Counted from the first letter of the stretch, positions 1 to 8,411 are shown. The stretch: 59,062 bases of DNA from Pseudomonas sp. GM50 (GCF_000282375.1 NZ_AKJK01000066.1:1-59062); one strand, 5' to 3'. Numbers and translations are program-made. The notes: generated by a model from the letters alone, not told the origin.

Positions 1-49
1 CCAAGATCTTCCTAATCCATCGAATGGCGCTTAATCCAGGAGAAAAATC

Positions 50-652
50 ATGGCGAAGGTACTGGTTCTCTATTACTCAATGTACGGTCACCTCGAAACG
101 ATGGCTGGCGCAGTGGCCGAAGGCGCACGCTCCGTACCCGGCACCGACGTGACGCTCAAGCGTGTCGCTGAAACCATCCCGGCCGAACAGGCAGCAGCCA
201 TCGGCGTCAAACTTGACCAGAAGGCACCGGTGGCGACACCTGACGAGCTGGGTAATTACGATGCCATTATCTTTGGCACACCGACGCGCTTTGGCAATAT
301 GGCGGGACAGATGCGCACGTTTCTAGACCAGACCGGCGGACTTTGGATGAGCGGCGCGCTGGTCGGGAAAATCGGCAGCGTCTTTGCGTCGACCGGCACC
401 CAGCACGGCGGCCAGGAAACCACCATCACGTCGTTCCACAGCACACTCCTGCATCAGGGGATGGTCATCGTGGGTGTGCCTTACACCTGCGCAGGGCTGA
501 CCAACATGAGCGAGATCACCGGCGGTACGCCCTATGGCGCGACCACCCTGGCAGGCGCCGACGGTAAACGGCAACCGTCACAAAATGAACTGGATATTGC
601 ACGTTTCCAGGGTAAACACGTCGCAGAGCTTGCAATAAAGATCGCGGGTTAA
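50..652 (+). CDS. wrbA: WrbA-family NAD(P)H:quinone oxidoreductase
   Basis: A 200-residue flavodoxin-fold protein of the WrbA family, which binds FMN and reduces quinones by two electrons in the cytoplasm. The phosphate-binding loop for FMN is visible at the N terminus (YYSMYGHLETMA), followed by FGTPTRFGNMAGQ near residue 75 and a Gly-rich STGTQHGGQE segment near residue 115, all usual for WrbA. Length matches the family (about 200). A strong ribosome binding site (AGGAG) lies 9 bases before the ATG. It is followed by about 200 bases without a gene, so it is probably transcribed alone and marks the edge of ordinary chromosome beside the biosynthetic locus. Confidence 0.93.
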   Translation: MAKVLVLYYSMYGHLETMAGAVAEGARSVPGTDVTLKRVAETIPAEQAAAIGVKLDQKAPVATPDELGNYDAIIFGTPTRFGNMAGQMRTFLDQTGGLWMSGALVGKIGSVFASTGTQHGGQETTITSFHSTLLHQGMVIVGVPYTCAGLTNMSEITGGTPYGATTLAGADGKRQPSQNELDIARFQGKHVAELAIKIAG

Positions 653-858
653 CGCAAGCACGTAAATGGGCCCTTGCTGCAGGACAGGTGTCGAGCTTCG
701 CTGGCCCTGGGTTTTGAGCCCCGTCAGCCAGAAACAAGGTTAGAGTGTTCATCCATGTCTGTTCATAAGGCCCCTCCACTCGATTCGCGTAGTCGCGCCA
801 AGCGGCTCCAGCGAACGAACAGGGCAACAAAAACCGTATATCAATCGTTATGTGAAGA
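653..858. other. Intergenic stretch, nothing firm
   Basis: About 200 bases between the WrbA gene and the kinase-like gene. A short GCAAG/CTTGC inverted repeat just after the WrbA stop could be a weak terminator, but there is no T run. I see no convincing promoter or small gene. Confidence 0.4.
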
Positions 859-1503
859 ATGAATCGTCCGCTGTTTGTTTCTCTAGATGGGCCCAAGGGA
901 GCCGGCAAAACCACACTGTTGGAGGCCGTTACGAAAGTACTGAGGGCAGACAACAAAAAGGTGATCCGACTTTGCGAGAGTAAAAGCGATCCCTATAGGG
1001 GTGAAACAATGGCCCTCGTTAACAAACTCGTCAGAAATCCCTCCCGGGATTTGGAGTTGGAGGTTTGTGAGCGCTTTGCTGATAGCCGCACCTGGATTTC
1101 ACAGCACGTGCTGGCTAAACAGCCACCAGGCAGCATCATCTTGATCGATCGCTGGTACCCGTCTGATGCCGCGTTTCGCCGGATCGTCCCGTTTGCAGAG
1201 ATTCTGCAGTTGAATATTGATCGAAACGTGCGAGTGCCAGACCTGCATGTCGGGGTTGTCACCGCCCCTGAAATTTCATGGGCGAGGGCCGCGGCACGAC
1301 GGCGTGGGCTGAGCAGTACCGTGATCCATAAGCTGGAAGAACATGTCGCTTGTACCAAGGCATTCGAGCGAGCGATTGCAGATCACGGCTGGGTTTTATG
1401 CCGTAATGAAGGAACGATCGAAGACGCGACGATGCAGGTGATTTCTGAGATATATAGAGTCCAGGCGAAGTTCGCTGCGCCGGTCTTGATGCGGTTGAGA
1501 TAG
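859..1503 (+). CDS. P-loop nucleotide kinase, thymidylate kinase-like
   Basis: A 214-residue protein with a Walker A loop GPKGAGKTTL at residues 11-20 and a kinase-type DRW...S motif (LIDRWYPSDAAF) near residue 96, resembling dTMP or deoxynucleoside kinases. An Arg-rich RAAARRRG segment near residue 145 sits where the LID lies in this fold. It is not the housekeeping Tmk in sequence feel, and its neighbours are not those of tmk. The ATG follows a GAAGA ribosome binding site. It lies 180 bases before the first biosynthetic gene on the same strand. Whether it belongs to that cluster or is a separate accessory gene cannot be told; the substrate is unknown. Confidence 0.72.
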   Translation: MNRPLFVSLDGPKGAGKTTLLEAVTKVLRADNKKVIRLCESKSDPYRGETMALVNKLVRNPSRDLELEVCERFADSRTWISQHVLAKQPPGSIILIDRWYPSDAAFRRIVPFAEILQLNIDRNVRVPDLHVGVVTAPEISWARAAARRRGLSSTVIHKLEEHVACTKAFERAIADHGWVLCRNEGTIEDATMQVISEIYRVQAKFAAPVLMRLR

Positions 1504-1557
1504 CCGTAGATATAGATCGTCGGCAAGCCGCGAGGTCACCGTTAGCCGGTAATAATT

Positions 1558-1580
1558 CCATTTGTGGGACCTGCAAATGG
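1558..1580. promoter_or_regulatory. Perfect 7-bp inverted repeat, likely operator
   Basis: CCATTTG and CAAATGG are separated by nine bases, about 105 bases upstream of the first KAS III-like gene. No T run follows, so an operator is more likely than a terminator. The left part (TTCCATTTGTGGGA, from 1556) resembles the palindrome TCCCATTATTGGGA at 6891 upstream of the export operon, which hints at a shared regulator. Confidence 0.5.
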
Positions 1581-1684
1581 GAAAAACATGCCTTTTAAGC
1601 AATTTGAGGCAAAAAGCACGATCCGTTTCTGGGACGATGTGGGTAGTTTATAAATGCACTAAAAATACTCCATGCGGGAATGTT

Positions 1685-2641
1685 ATGCTGCCACTTAATT
1701 ATTTATGTTGGTTGCCGAGTCGTATTTCATTAGAGCCCTTGGGCACGCTTGAGCAATCCCATGACTTAAAGCCGGGTGCTTGCAAGGTATTACAGCGCTA
1801 TTACTCTTTACAGTCCGTTGGGATGTCTTCCAGAACACACGCAGAGATGCTTGTGGATACGCTGTGCGCGCTGATCATTGCAAACCCTCATGTGAAAGAA
1901 GTCAAAGGGTGCCTGGTGTATGCCAAGACCCAAACGCATAACACATTCTTTGATAATCATTGGCTGGAGGATGTTGCCGAGGCGTGCGGGATAGGGCACT
2001 GGGAAGTACTCAGCGTCAGCTTGAACCATTGCTCGTCTGCCTTATCGGCGATTCACTTATTTAAAAACAGATTGATTAAGCGCGGCGAGCCAATGCTCCT
2101 TCTTACGGGAGAGAAGGCTTTTCATAGTGCTGTTAATCGACTGGATAATAGCGTATTGGCCGAAATACCGGCGGCGATGCTGCTGAATGCGGGGCCTGGT
2201 CAATGGAATTTGAAGCATACCGCCGTAAGGCACGTGTCCTCTTTTTATGACAATCACCGGCAGGAGTCTGCTGTCCGCCGGCGTGAGTTATATGCGTCGC
2301 TGGAGCAGGAGTATCATGATTTTTATCTGTACGCGCTGGATAAATTCAATGTTCCAGCTGAAAGCATCGACGCCATCGTTCCATGCAATCTGGATCTGCC
2401 GATGCTTAAAAGAGTCGCCGATAAATTAAATTTCAAAGGCATCATGTTTACCGAGCATATTGCCGAATATGGGCACGCTTATTGTTCGGACGTTTTATTT
2501 AACTTGTCTGCCCTGTTGAAAAATTTTACAGGCAAAAGAATCCTCTGCCTCACCATGGGCATGGGCGTTACGCTTTCATGCGTTTTAATTGAAAAAAATA
2601 GCGAGGTTGTACATGTCAAGTCTTCTGTCGGCGGTGAATGA
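1685..2641 (+). CDS. KAS III (FabH)-fold protein with altered active site
   Basis: A 318-residue thiolase-fold protein. The nucleophilic Cys is present (SLNHCSSALSA, C116), but the usual active-site His is Cys (IVPCNLDLP, C234) and the FabH Asn position is His (YGHAYCSD, H264). It aligns end to end with the protein at 21025-22011, with the same spacing of all three positions. The altered triad argues against ordinary decarboxylating condensation and suits acyl transfer or partnership with another subunit; this is inference. The start was chosen at 1685 because homology begins there and the upstream codons are not conserved; longer in-frame starts from 1562 run through the inverted repeat. Its end overlaps the carrier protein start by 29 bases. 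It opens the left-arm operon. Confidence 0.82.
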   Translation: MLPLNYLCWLPSRISLEPLGTLEQSHDLKPGACKVLQRYYSLQSVGMSSRTHAEMLVDTLCALIIANPHVKEVKGCLVYAKTQTHNTFFDNHWLEDVAEACGIGHWEVLSVSLNHCSSALSAIHLFKNRLIKRGEPMLLLTGEKAFHSAVNRLDNSVLAEIPAAMLLNAGPGQWNLKHTAVRHVSSFYDNHRQESAVRRRELYASLEQEYHDFYLYALDKFNVPAESIDAIVPCNLDLPMLKRVADKLNFKGIMFTEHIAEYGHAYCSDVLFNLSALLKNFTGKRILCLTMGMGVTLSCVLIEKNSEVVHVKSSVGGE

Positions 2642-2873
2642 AGCGCTCAACGATATTATGTCTTCGGCCGTGTCGGTCAATCTGGAAACGGATTTCAACG
2701 AAGACCTGGATTTGGATTCGGTGTTGTTTGTGCAGTTTTTATTGACACTCGAAGAAAAAATCCCTGGGTTAATGTTTGAGCCTGATCAAATCGATCAGGA
2801 TGCATTTACCACGGTCGGCAAGTTGATCAGTTGGATTGAGCAGCACCTGCAGTTGGAGAACTCATATGCCTGA
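2613..2873 (+). CDS. Acyl or peptidyl carrier protein
   Basis: An 86-residue acidic four-helix carrier protein with the attachment serine in DLDLDSVLFVQF (S36), the place where phosphopantetheine is added, probably by the Sfp-type transferase at 14285. The start at 2613 is preceded by GAGG and lies inside the end of the KAS III-like gene; a longer start at 2589 adds residues not typical of the family. It overlaps the next gene by 8 bases, so the three are co-translated. It presumably carries the substrate for the KAS III-like protein or the shortened dehydrogenase on either side. The cargo is unknown. Confidence 0.88.
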   Translation: MSSLLSAVNEALNDIMSSAVSVNLETDFNEDLDLDSVLFVQFLLTLEEKIPGLMFEPDQIDQDAFTTVGKLISWIEQHLQLENSYA

Positions 2874-3507
2874 TGGTCCGTTTAACAGAATTTATCAGCT
2901 GTTTGCGGGCAATGAGCCCGCAGAAGCCGTACGGCTATTGCGTCTTGAATCGCCCGATCAGACCAGGCGGGTGCTCAGCCAAGGCTATCAACTCGTGCCG
3001 GACGAGCGAGAGGTCACGGCCGGTCAACCACCGCAGGCGGATCGGGTGCTTGCCTCTCTTGGCCTGGATCTTCAATACCTGGGAGGGGAGCAGGCGATAG
3101 CCGCCGATGACACCCCACTCATTGTCTCCGTCGCCGCCCGTTTGGGGCTGTTGATGCGCATGTTGGGCATGAGTTGGACGCATTTGTCCGCACGCCGGAG
3201 TTTTGGGGTGAAAACCACCCGGCATCAGCTGATTAAAACCGAGTTTGCGGATGTGAGCAGTCAGTGCAGCCAGCTGGTGTTGCAATGGGAAATGCGCATC
3301 GCGGCGCAGGATTTTCAGGACGCTGAAGAAGACCATTGGCAGATCACCCTGCTGACCAACAGAGCGGAAAAATTGATGGGAGGCCATGGCTATCTGCTTG
3401 GCGCGACGCACACGCTGTCTTATCTCTCGATGATGATTTATAGCCTGTATGGCAAAACGACGAGGCATTACGCCATGCGGCGCGATGCCGTGGGGGAGGG
3501 GGCGTGA
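2866..3507 (+). CDS. Shortened acyl-CoA dehydrogenase-like protein
   Basis: A 213-residue protein matching only the C-terminal helical half of acyl-CoA dehydrogenases: SFGVKTTRHQLIKTEFADV near residue 115 and LMGGHGYLLGA near residue 178. The N-terminal half with the TEP...GSD flavin motif is absent, and the catalytic Glu motif (EGT) is replaced by LYGKT. It is about 160 residues shorter than the two dehydrogenases of the right arm (372 and 375). The reading frame is intact and sits snugly between its neighbours (8-base overlap before, 4-base overlap after), so it looks maintained rather than decayed. A structural or scaffold role with a full-length partner is possible; no catalysis is expected. 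Confidence 0.72.
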   Translation: MPDGPFNRIYQLFAGNEPAEAVRLLRLESPDQTRRVLSQGYQLVPDEREVTAGQPPQADRVLASLGLDLQYLGGEQAIAADDTPLIVSVAARLGLLMRMLGMSWTHLSARRSFGVKTTRHQLIKTEFADVSSQCSQLVLQWEMRIAAQDFQDAEEDHWQITLLTNRAEKLMGGHGYLLGATHTLSYLSMMIYSLYGKTTRHYAMRRDAVGEGA

Positions 3508-4856
3508 ACACATCACCGGGCTTGGTTCTGTCGCAACGCCAGGGGGCAGGCCGGGATATTGCGGATCTACTGAAGCTTGCCTGGCCAATGATTGTCGTTG
3601 CCGTCGCGGTGTCTTTTTCACAAAACACCCAGACCGCTATTCTGGGACATGGCGCTGAGACAACGTCGATTTACTGGTTGTCGATGATCCAGCCGTTCAG
3701 CTTTTTGTTCCTGGCGATTCTCGAATGCCTGGCTATCAGTAACCAGGTATTCAGCGCCAGGTCTTTGAACCTTTGGTCAAAACAGAAAGTGCTGACGGCA
3801 ACGTCCATTTTATCCGTGCTGGGCGTGATGGTTGTGGCCTTGCTCAGTGGGACGATCGCACTCTCTTCGCCTTGGCTCGAGAAGCTGCTTCCCGTGTCGG
3901 GTGGGAGCTTTTATCAAGAGGCACTTCCGCTCTACTTCCTTTCGATGTTGCCGTTCATTCACCTGGAAATGTGTAACAGCGCCCTGCGAGGGCAGGGCAA
4001 GAGCGCGTTGAGCATGTTTCTTGTGATTGCCTATATCGTCCTGAACGCCGGTATTTGCTACACCAGCTACCACGTGTACGGTTTGGGCTTCTACTCCATT
4101 ATCGTGGCAAATGCCTTGGCGTCCGGCCTGCTGATCCCGGTTGCAACATGGCTGGTATGGCGTGTCGGTCGCCAGCAGCAGGACGATCGTCCGCAAGCGT
4201 TCATTGCCCGATTAAAAGGCTTGCTCCAGCAGGTTGGCTTGCCGATCTTCGCGTCTTTTATCGTGGTGTTTTTCAGTTCGCTGCTGGTGTTTCCCTTGAT
4301 TGGAACACTGGGTGAACAATATGTCGCCGCGTTCCTGATCATTACCAAGATCAGGATGTTTATTGTTATTCCCGCCGTGGCGTGCGGCTCTGCACTGGCG
4401 ATATTGATAAACCAACGTTTGACGATCAGTAGCGGTGAGGAATTGAAACGGCTCCTGCATCGTGGGCTGATGTTTATTGGGGGGCTTTATCTTGTGCTCA
4501 CCGTCGGGGTCTACTTTAGTGAAGAAGCGTTGATCGGCATTCTTACAGGTGACGGGACGACCAGGGCAGCCAGTGGACAGATGATGCTGATTTTATTACC
4601 GACGTTCTTCCTCACGGCGTTTGTAGCGTCTCTGCAAGCGTTACTTGAGCAACTTGATCAGGCGCGTCGTGTATTGATTTTGACGGTGATCATCGAGTTG
4701 CTCATGGTGATCGTTTTGTTGGCCGGCTGGGATCGTTTCTCTAATTTGAACGCGATCATGAGCATCATCATTATGTTCAGTACTATTAACTTTTTGGCAT
4801 TTGCCAACGAGTACTGGCGGCTCGCGAATAAAATTGGGAATGAGCATGTTCTTTAG
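3504..4856 (+). CDS. MATE-family efflux transporter
   Basis: A 450-residue inner-membrane protein with about twelve hydrophobic segments arranged as two six-helix halves, characteristic of MATE drug/sodium or proton antiporters. Early features include LLKLAWPMIVVAVAVSF and the ALRGQGKS loop after helix 5. Translation starts at a GTG overlapping the preceding stop (GTGA) behind a GGGGGAGGGGG stretch. Its place inside the left-arm operon suggests it exports the cluster product or an intermediate, or gives self-resistance. The exported compound is unknown. Confidence 0.88.
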   Translation: MNTSPGLVLSQRQGAGRDIADLLKLAWPMIVVAVAVSFSQNTQTAILGHGAETTSIYWLSMIQPFSFLFLAILECLAISNQVFSARSLNLWSKQKVLTATSILSVLGVMVVALLSGTIALSSPWLEKLLPVSGGSFYQEALPLYFLSMLPFIHLEMCNSALRGQGKSALSMFLVIAYIVLNAGICYTSYHVYGLGFYSIIVANALASGLLIPVATWLVWRVGRQQQDDRPQAFIARLKGLLQQVGLPIFASFIVVFFSSLLVFPLIGTLGEQYVAAFLIITKIRMFIVIPAVACGSALAILINQRLTISSGEELKRLLHRGLMFIGGLYLVLTVGVYFSEEALIGILTGDGTTRAASGQMMLILLPTFFLTAFVASLQALLEQLDQARRVLILTVIIELLMVIVLLAGWDRFSNLNAIMSIIIMFSTINFLAFANEYWRLANKIGNEHVL

Positions 4857-5916
4857 TGTCATCTATCCTCTGTTGCTGATCGTTTCGCTGATCCACCAAA
4901 ATTACTTTCGCGTGCTGGTGGTGATGCGGCTTCGGCCTTCATTGTTAATGAAGGCCCGAATCAGGCCAACGACTCACTATGTCCGCGTGTGCCGTTTGAT
5001 AAGGATGTTCGACCTCTATTCGTTGGACATGATGTCTTCTTATCTTTCAGCGCTGTATGCATTGCACCTGTTTGAAAAAACCCGACCGTTGCCCTATAAG
5101 CCCGCAGAGATGATGCTGCTCAGCCAGTGTCGGCAGGAAAATTTCACCTGGCGGCACACCTTCGTGAAAATGTTTATTTACCCTCAATCAGCGCAGCAAA
5201 CAGAGAAAGTATTGCTGCTGCATGGCTGGGATGGGCGAAGCATCATGCTCAGGCACCTTGCCCAGCGTTTACAGGCAAAGGGTTACACCGTCTTTGCACC
5301 TGACCTGCCGGCACATGGCGTGTCCCCGGGTAAGGGCGTGTCTTTTTACGATCTCTCCAGGGCAGTCATCGATATCGAGCGACAATACGGTCCTTTCTCA
5401 GTGGTTATCGGGCATTCGTCCGGCGGATTGGTAGGCTGCATGGCCGCATTACAAGGACTGTTTTTCAAAAGAATGATCTTGATCAGCAGTCCTTGCAGCT
5501 TCGGCGAAGTGCTGGATAACTATGTTCTCAGTAATAAACTACCTCGGCATATTGCAACGTCGATGAAAAAGCTCTATCAGCTACGTTATGGCGTGCACCC
5601 TGATAAAATCGGGCCCGAATTGATCGCAAAAATTAAACAGCCTGTACTGATATTGCATGACAAGGGAGATGTGAGCATCGATTTGGAAGAAGCCATGGTA
5701 CTTAACCATGTTCTGGACAAAAGCAAACTGATTGTAACCGAAGGCAAGGGGCACAATGGTGCCTTGCGCGATGCCACGGTGTTTAGCCGTATTTCTAAAT
5801 TCCTGGACAATACAGCGCAGGAAGATTGTTTTGCGATGGTTGATCCCGTACTGCGCTTGCGCACCACCATTAAGATAGGTATCAAGCGTTCAAAGCGTAA
5901 GCCTTATGTTCGTTGA
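4846..5916 (+). CDS. Alpha/beta hydrolase with hydrophobic N terminus
   Basis: About 356 residues. The first 20 residues are hydrophobic and could anchor the protein in the inner membrane. The hydrolase domain follows: oxyanion loop LLLHGWDGRS near residue 125, nucleophile elbow VIGHSSGGLVG near residue 187, and a catalytic-His segment EGKGHNGA near residue 300. It is clearly related to the hydrolase at 21995-22816, which has no such N-terminal extension. The ATG at 4846 was preferred to 4840 because the GGGA ribosome binding site is correctly spaced from it; the gene overlaps the MATE stop by 11 bases. It may release product from a carrier protein or cleave an ester or amide; substrate unknown. 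Confidence 0.83.
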   Translation: MFFSVIYPLLLIVSLIHQNYFRVLVVMRLRPSLLMKARIRPTTHYVRVCRLIRMFDLYSLDMMSSYLSALYALHLFEKTRPLPYKPAEMMLLSQCRQENFTWRHTFVKMFIYPQSAQQTEKVLLLHGWDGRSIMLRHLAQRLQAKGYTVFAPDLPAHGVSPGKGVSFYDLSRAVIDIERQYGPFSVVIGHSSGGLVGCMAALQGLFFKRMILISSPCSFGEVLDNYVLSNKLPRHIATSMKKLYQLRYGVHPDKIGPELIAKIKQPVLILHDKGDVSIDLEEAMVLNHVLDKSKLIVTEGKGHNGALRDATVFSRISKFLDNTAQEDCFAMVDPVLRLRTTIKIGIKRSKRKPYVR

Positions 5917-6142
5917 TCGCGAGTGGCAACCAGGATAACTGAGTGTCACCTCTGCATTTTCCTGCCTTCCCCTCAAGCACTCGCCACTCTTATTCAGCCG
6001 AGTTTGACTATCGCCTCAACTGTCGCTTCTGCTTTTTTCCGGCAATAGGGAGCTGCAGCTGCACAGTGATGCTGATTCTTTCATGCCTTATCGATTGTAC
6101 GAGCGACCTGAGGTTCGTGCGTATTCAGCGGGCGTTTATTGA
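5917..6142. other. Convergent intergenic stretch
   Basis: About 226 bases between the end of the left-arm operon and the end of the AraC-type gene. I see no strong hairpin with a T run and no credible gene; short open frames here are not supported by composition. Confidence 0.35.
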
Positions 6143-6688
6143 TTATAATGAGTTGATGTTGTTGAGCAGCATGTTGCGTGAGAAACCATTCCTTTGCATG
6201 CCAAAGATAAAGTCATACTCAGAAGATTCTTTCTTTGCTTTCTGCCGGGTCGACTTCATTACGTATTGTTTGAATTTTAGCGGTGTTTCATTATAGGTTT
6301 TACTGAAGCTTCGAGAGAAATGCGGCAGGGAGGAAAAACCGCAGGCGTAGCTGATATCAGTCAATGACCATTCCGGCGCCAGATGAATAAACTCCTTTGC
6401 CAGTGCCAATCGGACTCTCCACATCCACTTTATCGGCGTTACGTCGTAAAACAGGTTGAACATTCGACAAATATCAAACCGGGTTTTACCACAGATTTTC
6501 TCCAGGTCATCCAAGGTGATCTCCTCTGAAATATTCTCTACGATGTAGTTTATCACTGTGACAATGCACAGCGCTTTTTCTGTATGTGCATGTTTGCTAT
6601 AGATCTCAAAGTGACGTTTATACAGGTCGTCCATTATTTTTTGTGTAAAGAGGGTCTTTTCAGCATTCGAGATTTTAAGATCCCACAT
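6143..6688 (-). CDS. Short AraC-family transcription regulator
   Basis: A 181-residue protein consisting mainly of the AraC two-helix-turn-helix DNA-binding domain: first HTH around ITLDDLEKICGKTRFDICRM (residues 57-76), second around SLTDISYACGFSSLPHFSRS (108-127), closing with the family signature ETPLKFKQYV. Usual AraC regulators are 250-320 residues with a sensing domain; here only about 50 residues precede the DNA-binding part, so ligand sensing is doubtful. The start has GGAG at proper spacing. It lies divergent from the export operon, facing a 430-base control region, and is a good candidate for the pathway activator. Confidence 0.88.
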   Translation of the reverse strand: MWDLKISNAEKTLFTQKIMDDLYKRHFEIYSKHAHTEKALCIVTVINYIVENISEEITLDDLEKICGKTRFDICRMFNLFYDVTPIKWMWRVRLALAKEFIHLAPEWSLTDISYACGFSSLPHFSRSFSKTYNETPLKFKQYVMKSTRQKAKKESSEYDFIFGMQRNGFSRNMLLNNINSL

Positions 6689-6890
6689 ACAGACTCCGTT
6701 CTGCAGCGCTTAATGGCGAAGATTTTTATTTTTGGGATAGGCTTTTGACTCACTCATGAATAGGCAATTGCTATGCCAGTTTTTTAGCGGCTTCAAGTAC
6801 TTGTTTGTTAAGTATTTTTTAGGACTTTCTCGATTTAGGGAAAGTGGAATCCCATTTTCGAAAAGTTTTTTCACAGGCTGTTATCTTGCG

Positions 6891-6904
6891 TCCCATTATT
6901 GGGA
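6891..6904. promoter_or_regulatory. Palindromic site TCCCATTATTGGGA
   Basis: A perfect inverted repeat of TCCCA/TGGGA around TTAT, in the divergent region between the AraC-type gene and the HlyD gene. It sits about 180 bases upstream of the sigma-54 promoter core at 7068, a distance usual for enhancers of NtrC-type activators. A related half (TCCCATTTT) occurs at 6850 and a related palindrome at 1556-1569. A 10-base palindrome TTTTCGAAAA is also present at 6855-6864. Which protein binds is unknown: the NtrC-type regulator at 11610 and the AraC protein are both candidates. Confidence 0.45.
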
Positions 6905-7067
6905 TTTCTGATTCTCGTGCGGTTTGTCCATAGAAATCAGCTAATAAGAAGTGCACGTTTTACTGTCGTTCCGAAAATGAGACGCCCCACCACTGACATC
7001 AAGCCGCTCACGTGCTGTCTTTATAATTTATACTTAAATATCAAATGGTTAGATGCATTTTTTATTT

Positions 7068-7083
7068 TGGCACGGAATGTGCT
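7068..7083 (+). promoter_or_regulatory. Sigma-54 promoter for the export/two-component operon
   Basis: TGGCACGGAATGTGCT has the invariant GG and GC of a -24/-12 promoter exactly ten bases apart (GG at 7069-7070, GC at 7081-7082), and TGGCAC is a perfect -24 half. The predicted start is near 7093, about 25 bases before the HlyD start codon. The same operon encodes an NtrC-family activator, which suggests autoregulation. Confidence 0.72.
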
Positions 7084-7117
7084 TTGTGTTACTCAGGTTG
7101 TTAACATTGGTATTACT

Positions 7118-8368
7118 ATGGATATCTCGATCCCGCAGCCGGGAAATAAACGCGTACTGAAAAAGCACAGCAAGGCCATTGCGAGTGGCGTCTTTTTGCT
7201 GGTGCTGTTGCTGATTATCTATAACTACCGGTTCTCGCCTTACCAGGTTGCTCGTAGCAGCGTCACGGTTGCCGAGGTCAAGTACGGTGATTTCGCCGTT
7301 GAGGTACGGGGCAATGGAGTACTTTTACCTTGGGACATCAACTGGGTCGCGGCGAACGTTGACGCTCGGGTGGAGGAAGTCATTTATAAGGCCGGGATGA
7401 AAGTCAGCAAGGGAGAGTTACTGGTTGTCATGAGTAATCCGACGCTGGAACAGCGACTTCAGGAGAACCAGCTGGAACTTAACGCACGCCGGGCGGAAAC
7501 CGAGGCCAAAAATGCAGAACTGCAAAATAAGATTCTCAATCAAGAGGCGTTAATGATGGACGCGAAGAGTCGATTACTTGGATCTGCACTGCGTCTTGCT
7601 GCCCAGAAAAAATACATTTTGGCCGTGCCAAGGCTGGAATATGAAACCACGCGCATTCTGACTGAACAGTATACTCAGCAGGTCAGCTTTGAAGAGCGTC
7701 GGTTAAAGACACTTAAACTCAGCGTCCAAGCGGATATAAAGGCCAACTTTATGCGCCTTAACAAAATCGAGTCACAGGTTGCACTCAGTCAGCAGGAGGT
7801 AGATTCGCTCAAGGTTAAATCGCCGATAGATGGTATTTTGCAGGATGTGAAAGTCCAGGTCGGACAGCGGGTAACGGTAGGCAGTGATATTGCCCGCCTT
7901 GCCAAAGAAAAAGAGCTGTATGCCGAACTCAAAGTGCCCGAATTGCAGTCGCGCGATCTCGCGGTCGGGCAGGCCGTCACGATCAACACAGGGCGCAGCC
8001 GGTTTACCGGTGTGTTATCCAGGGTCGATCCCGCGGTGACCAACGGTACGGTCAAGGTGGATGTGACGTTCAATCAGCCGCTGCCACAAGAGGCACGTCC
8101 TGATCTGAGTGTCGACGGATTGATCGCGGTGACGAAAATCAATAATTCGTTGTATGTCGAGCGCCCGCCATTCGCGCAGAATAACTTGCCCTCTATGCTC
8201 TACCGGCTGGATGAAAAAGATCGTTCAGCGACCAAAATGAAAGTGGATTTTGGGCAGGGTTCTGCTGACTACATTCAGATCACCAGCGGGCTTAAAGCTG
8301 GCGACAAAATAATTCTCACTGACAGCACCGCCTGGCAGGGTGCCGATCAGATTGAAATTGCCAACTGA
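7118..8368 (+). CDS. HlyD/MacA-type periplasmic adaptor
   Basis: A 416-residue membrane-fusion protein. A single transmembrane segment (about residues 23-38) is followed by a periplasmic part with split lipoyl/barrel-sandwich segments (near 55-100 and 225-260) flanking a long Gln/Glu/Ala-rich coiled coil (near 105-215), then beta-barrel and membrane-proximal domains. It would link the inner-membrane ABC transporter encoded next to an outer-membrane channel of the TolC type; none is encoded here. The start at 7118 was chosen because it lies just after the sigma-54 promoter and just before the membrane anchor; upstream in-frame codons run through the promoter. First gene of the operon to 15061. 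Confidence 0.88.
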   Translation: MDISIPQPGNKRVLKKHSKAIASGVFLLVLLLIIYNYRFSPYQVARSSVTVAEVKYGDFAVEVRGNGVLLPWDINWVAANVDARVEEVIYKAGMKVSKGELLVVMSNPTLEQRLQENQLELNARRAETEAKNAELQNKILNQEALMMDAKSRLLGSALRLAAQKKYILAVPRLEYETTRILTEQYTQQVSFEERRLKTLKLSVQADIKANFMRLNKIESQVALSQQEVDSLKVKSPIDGILQDVKVQVGQRVTVGSDIARLAKEKELYAELKVPELQSRDLAVGQAVTINTGRSRFTGVLSRVDPAVTNGTVKVDVTFNQPLPQEARPDLSVDGLIAVTKINNSLYVERPPFAQNNLPSMLYRLDEKDRSATKMKVDFGQGSADYIQITSGLKAGDKIILTDSTAWQGADQIEIAN

Positions 8369-8411
8369 TGCAGCTCGCGCCGGCTACCGGAACAATGCCC
8401 TGGAGACAGTA

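Noticed and set aside
1562..1684. N-terminal extension of the left-arm KAS III-like protein
   Set aside because: The extra 41 codons cross the inverted repeat, are Cys- and Lys-rich and have no counterpart in the homologue at 21025-22011.
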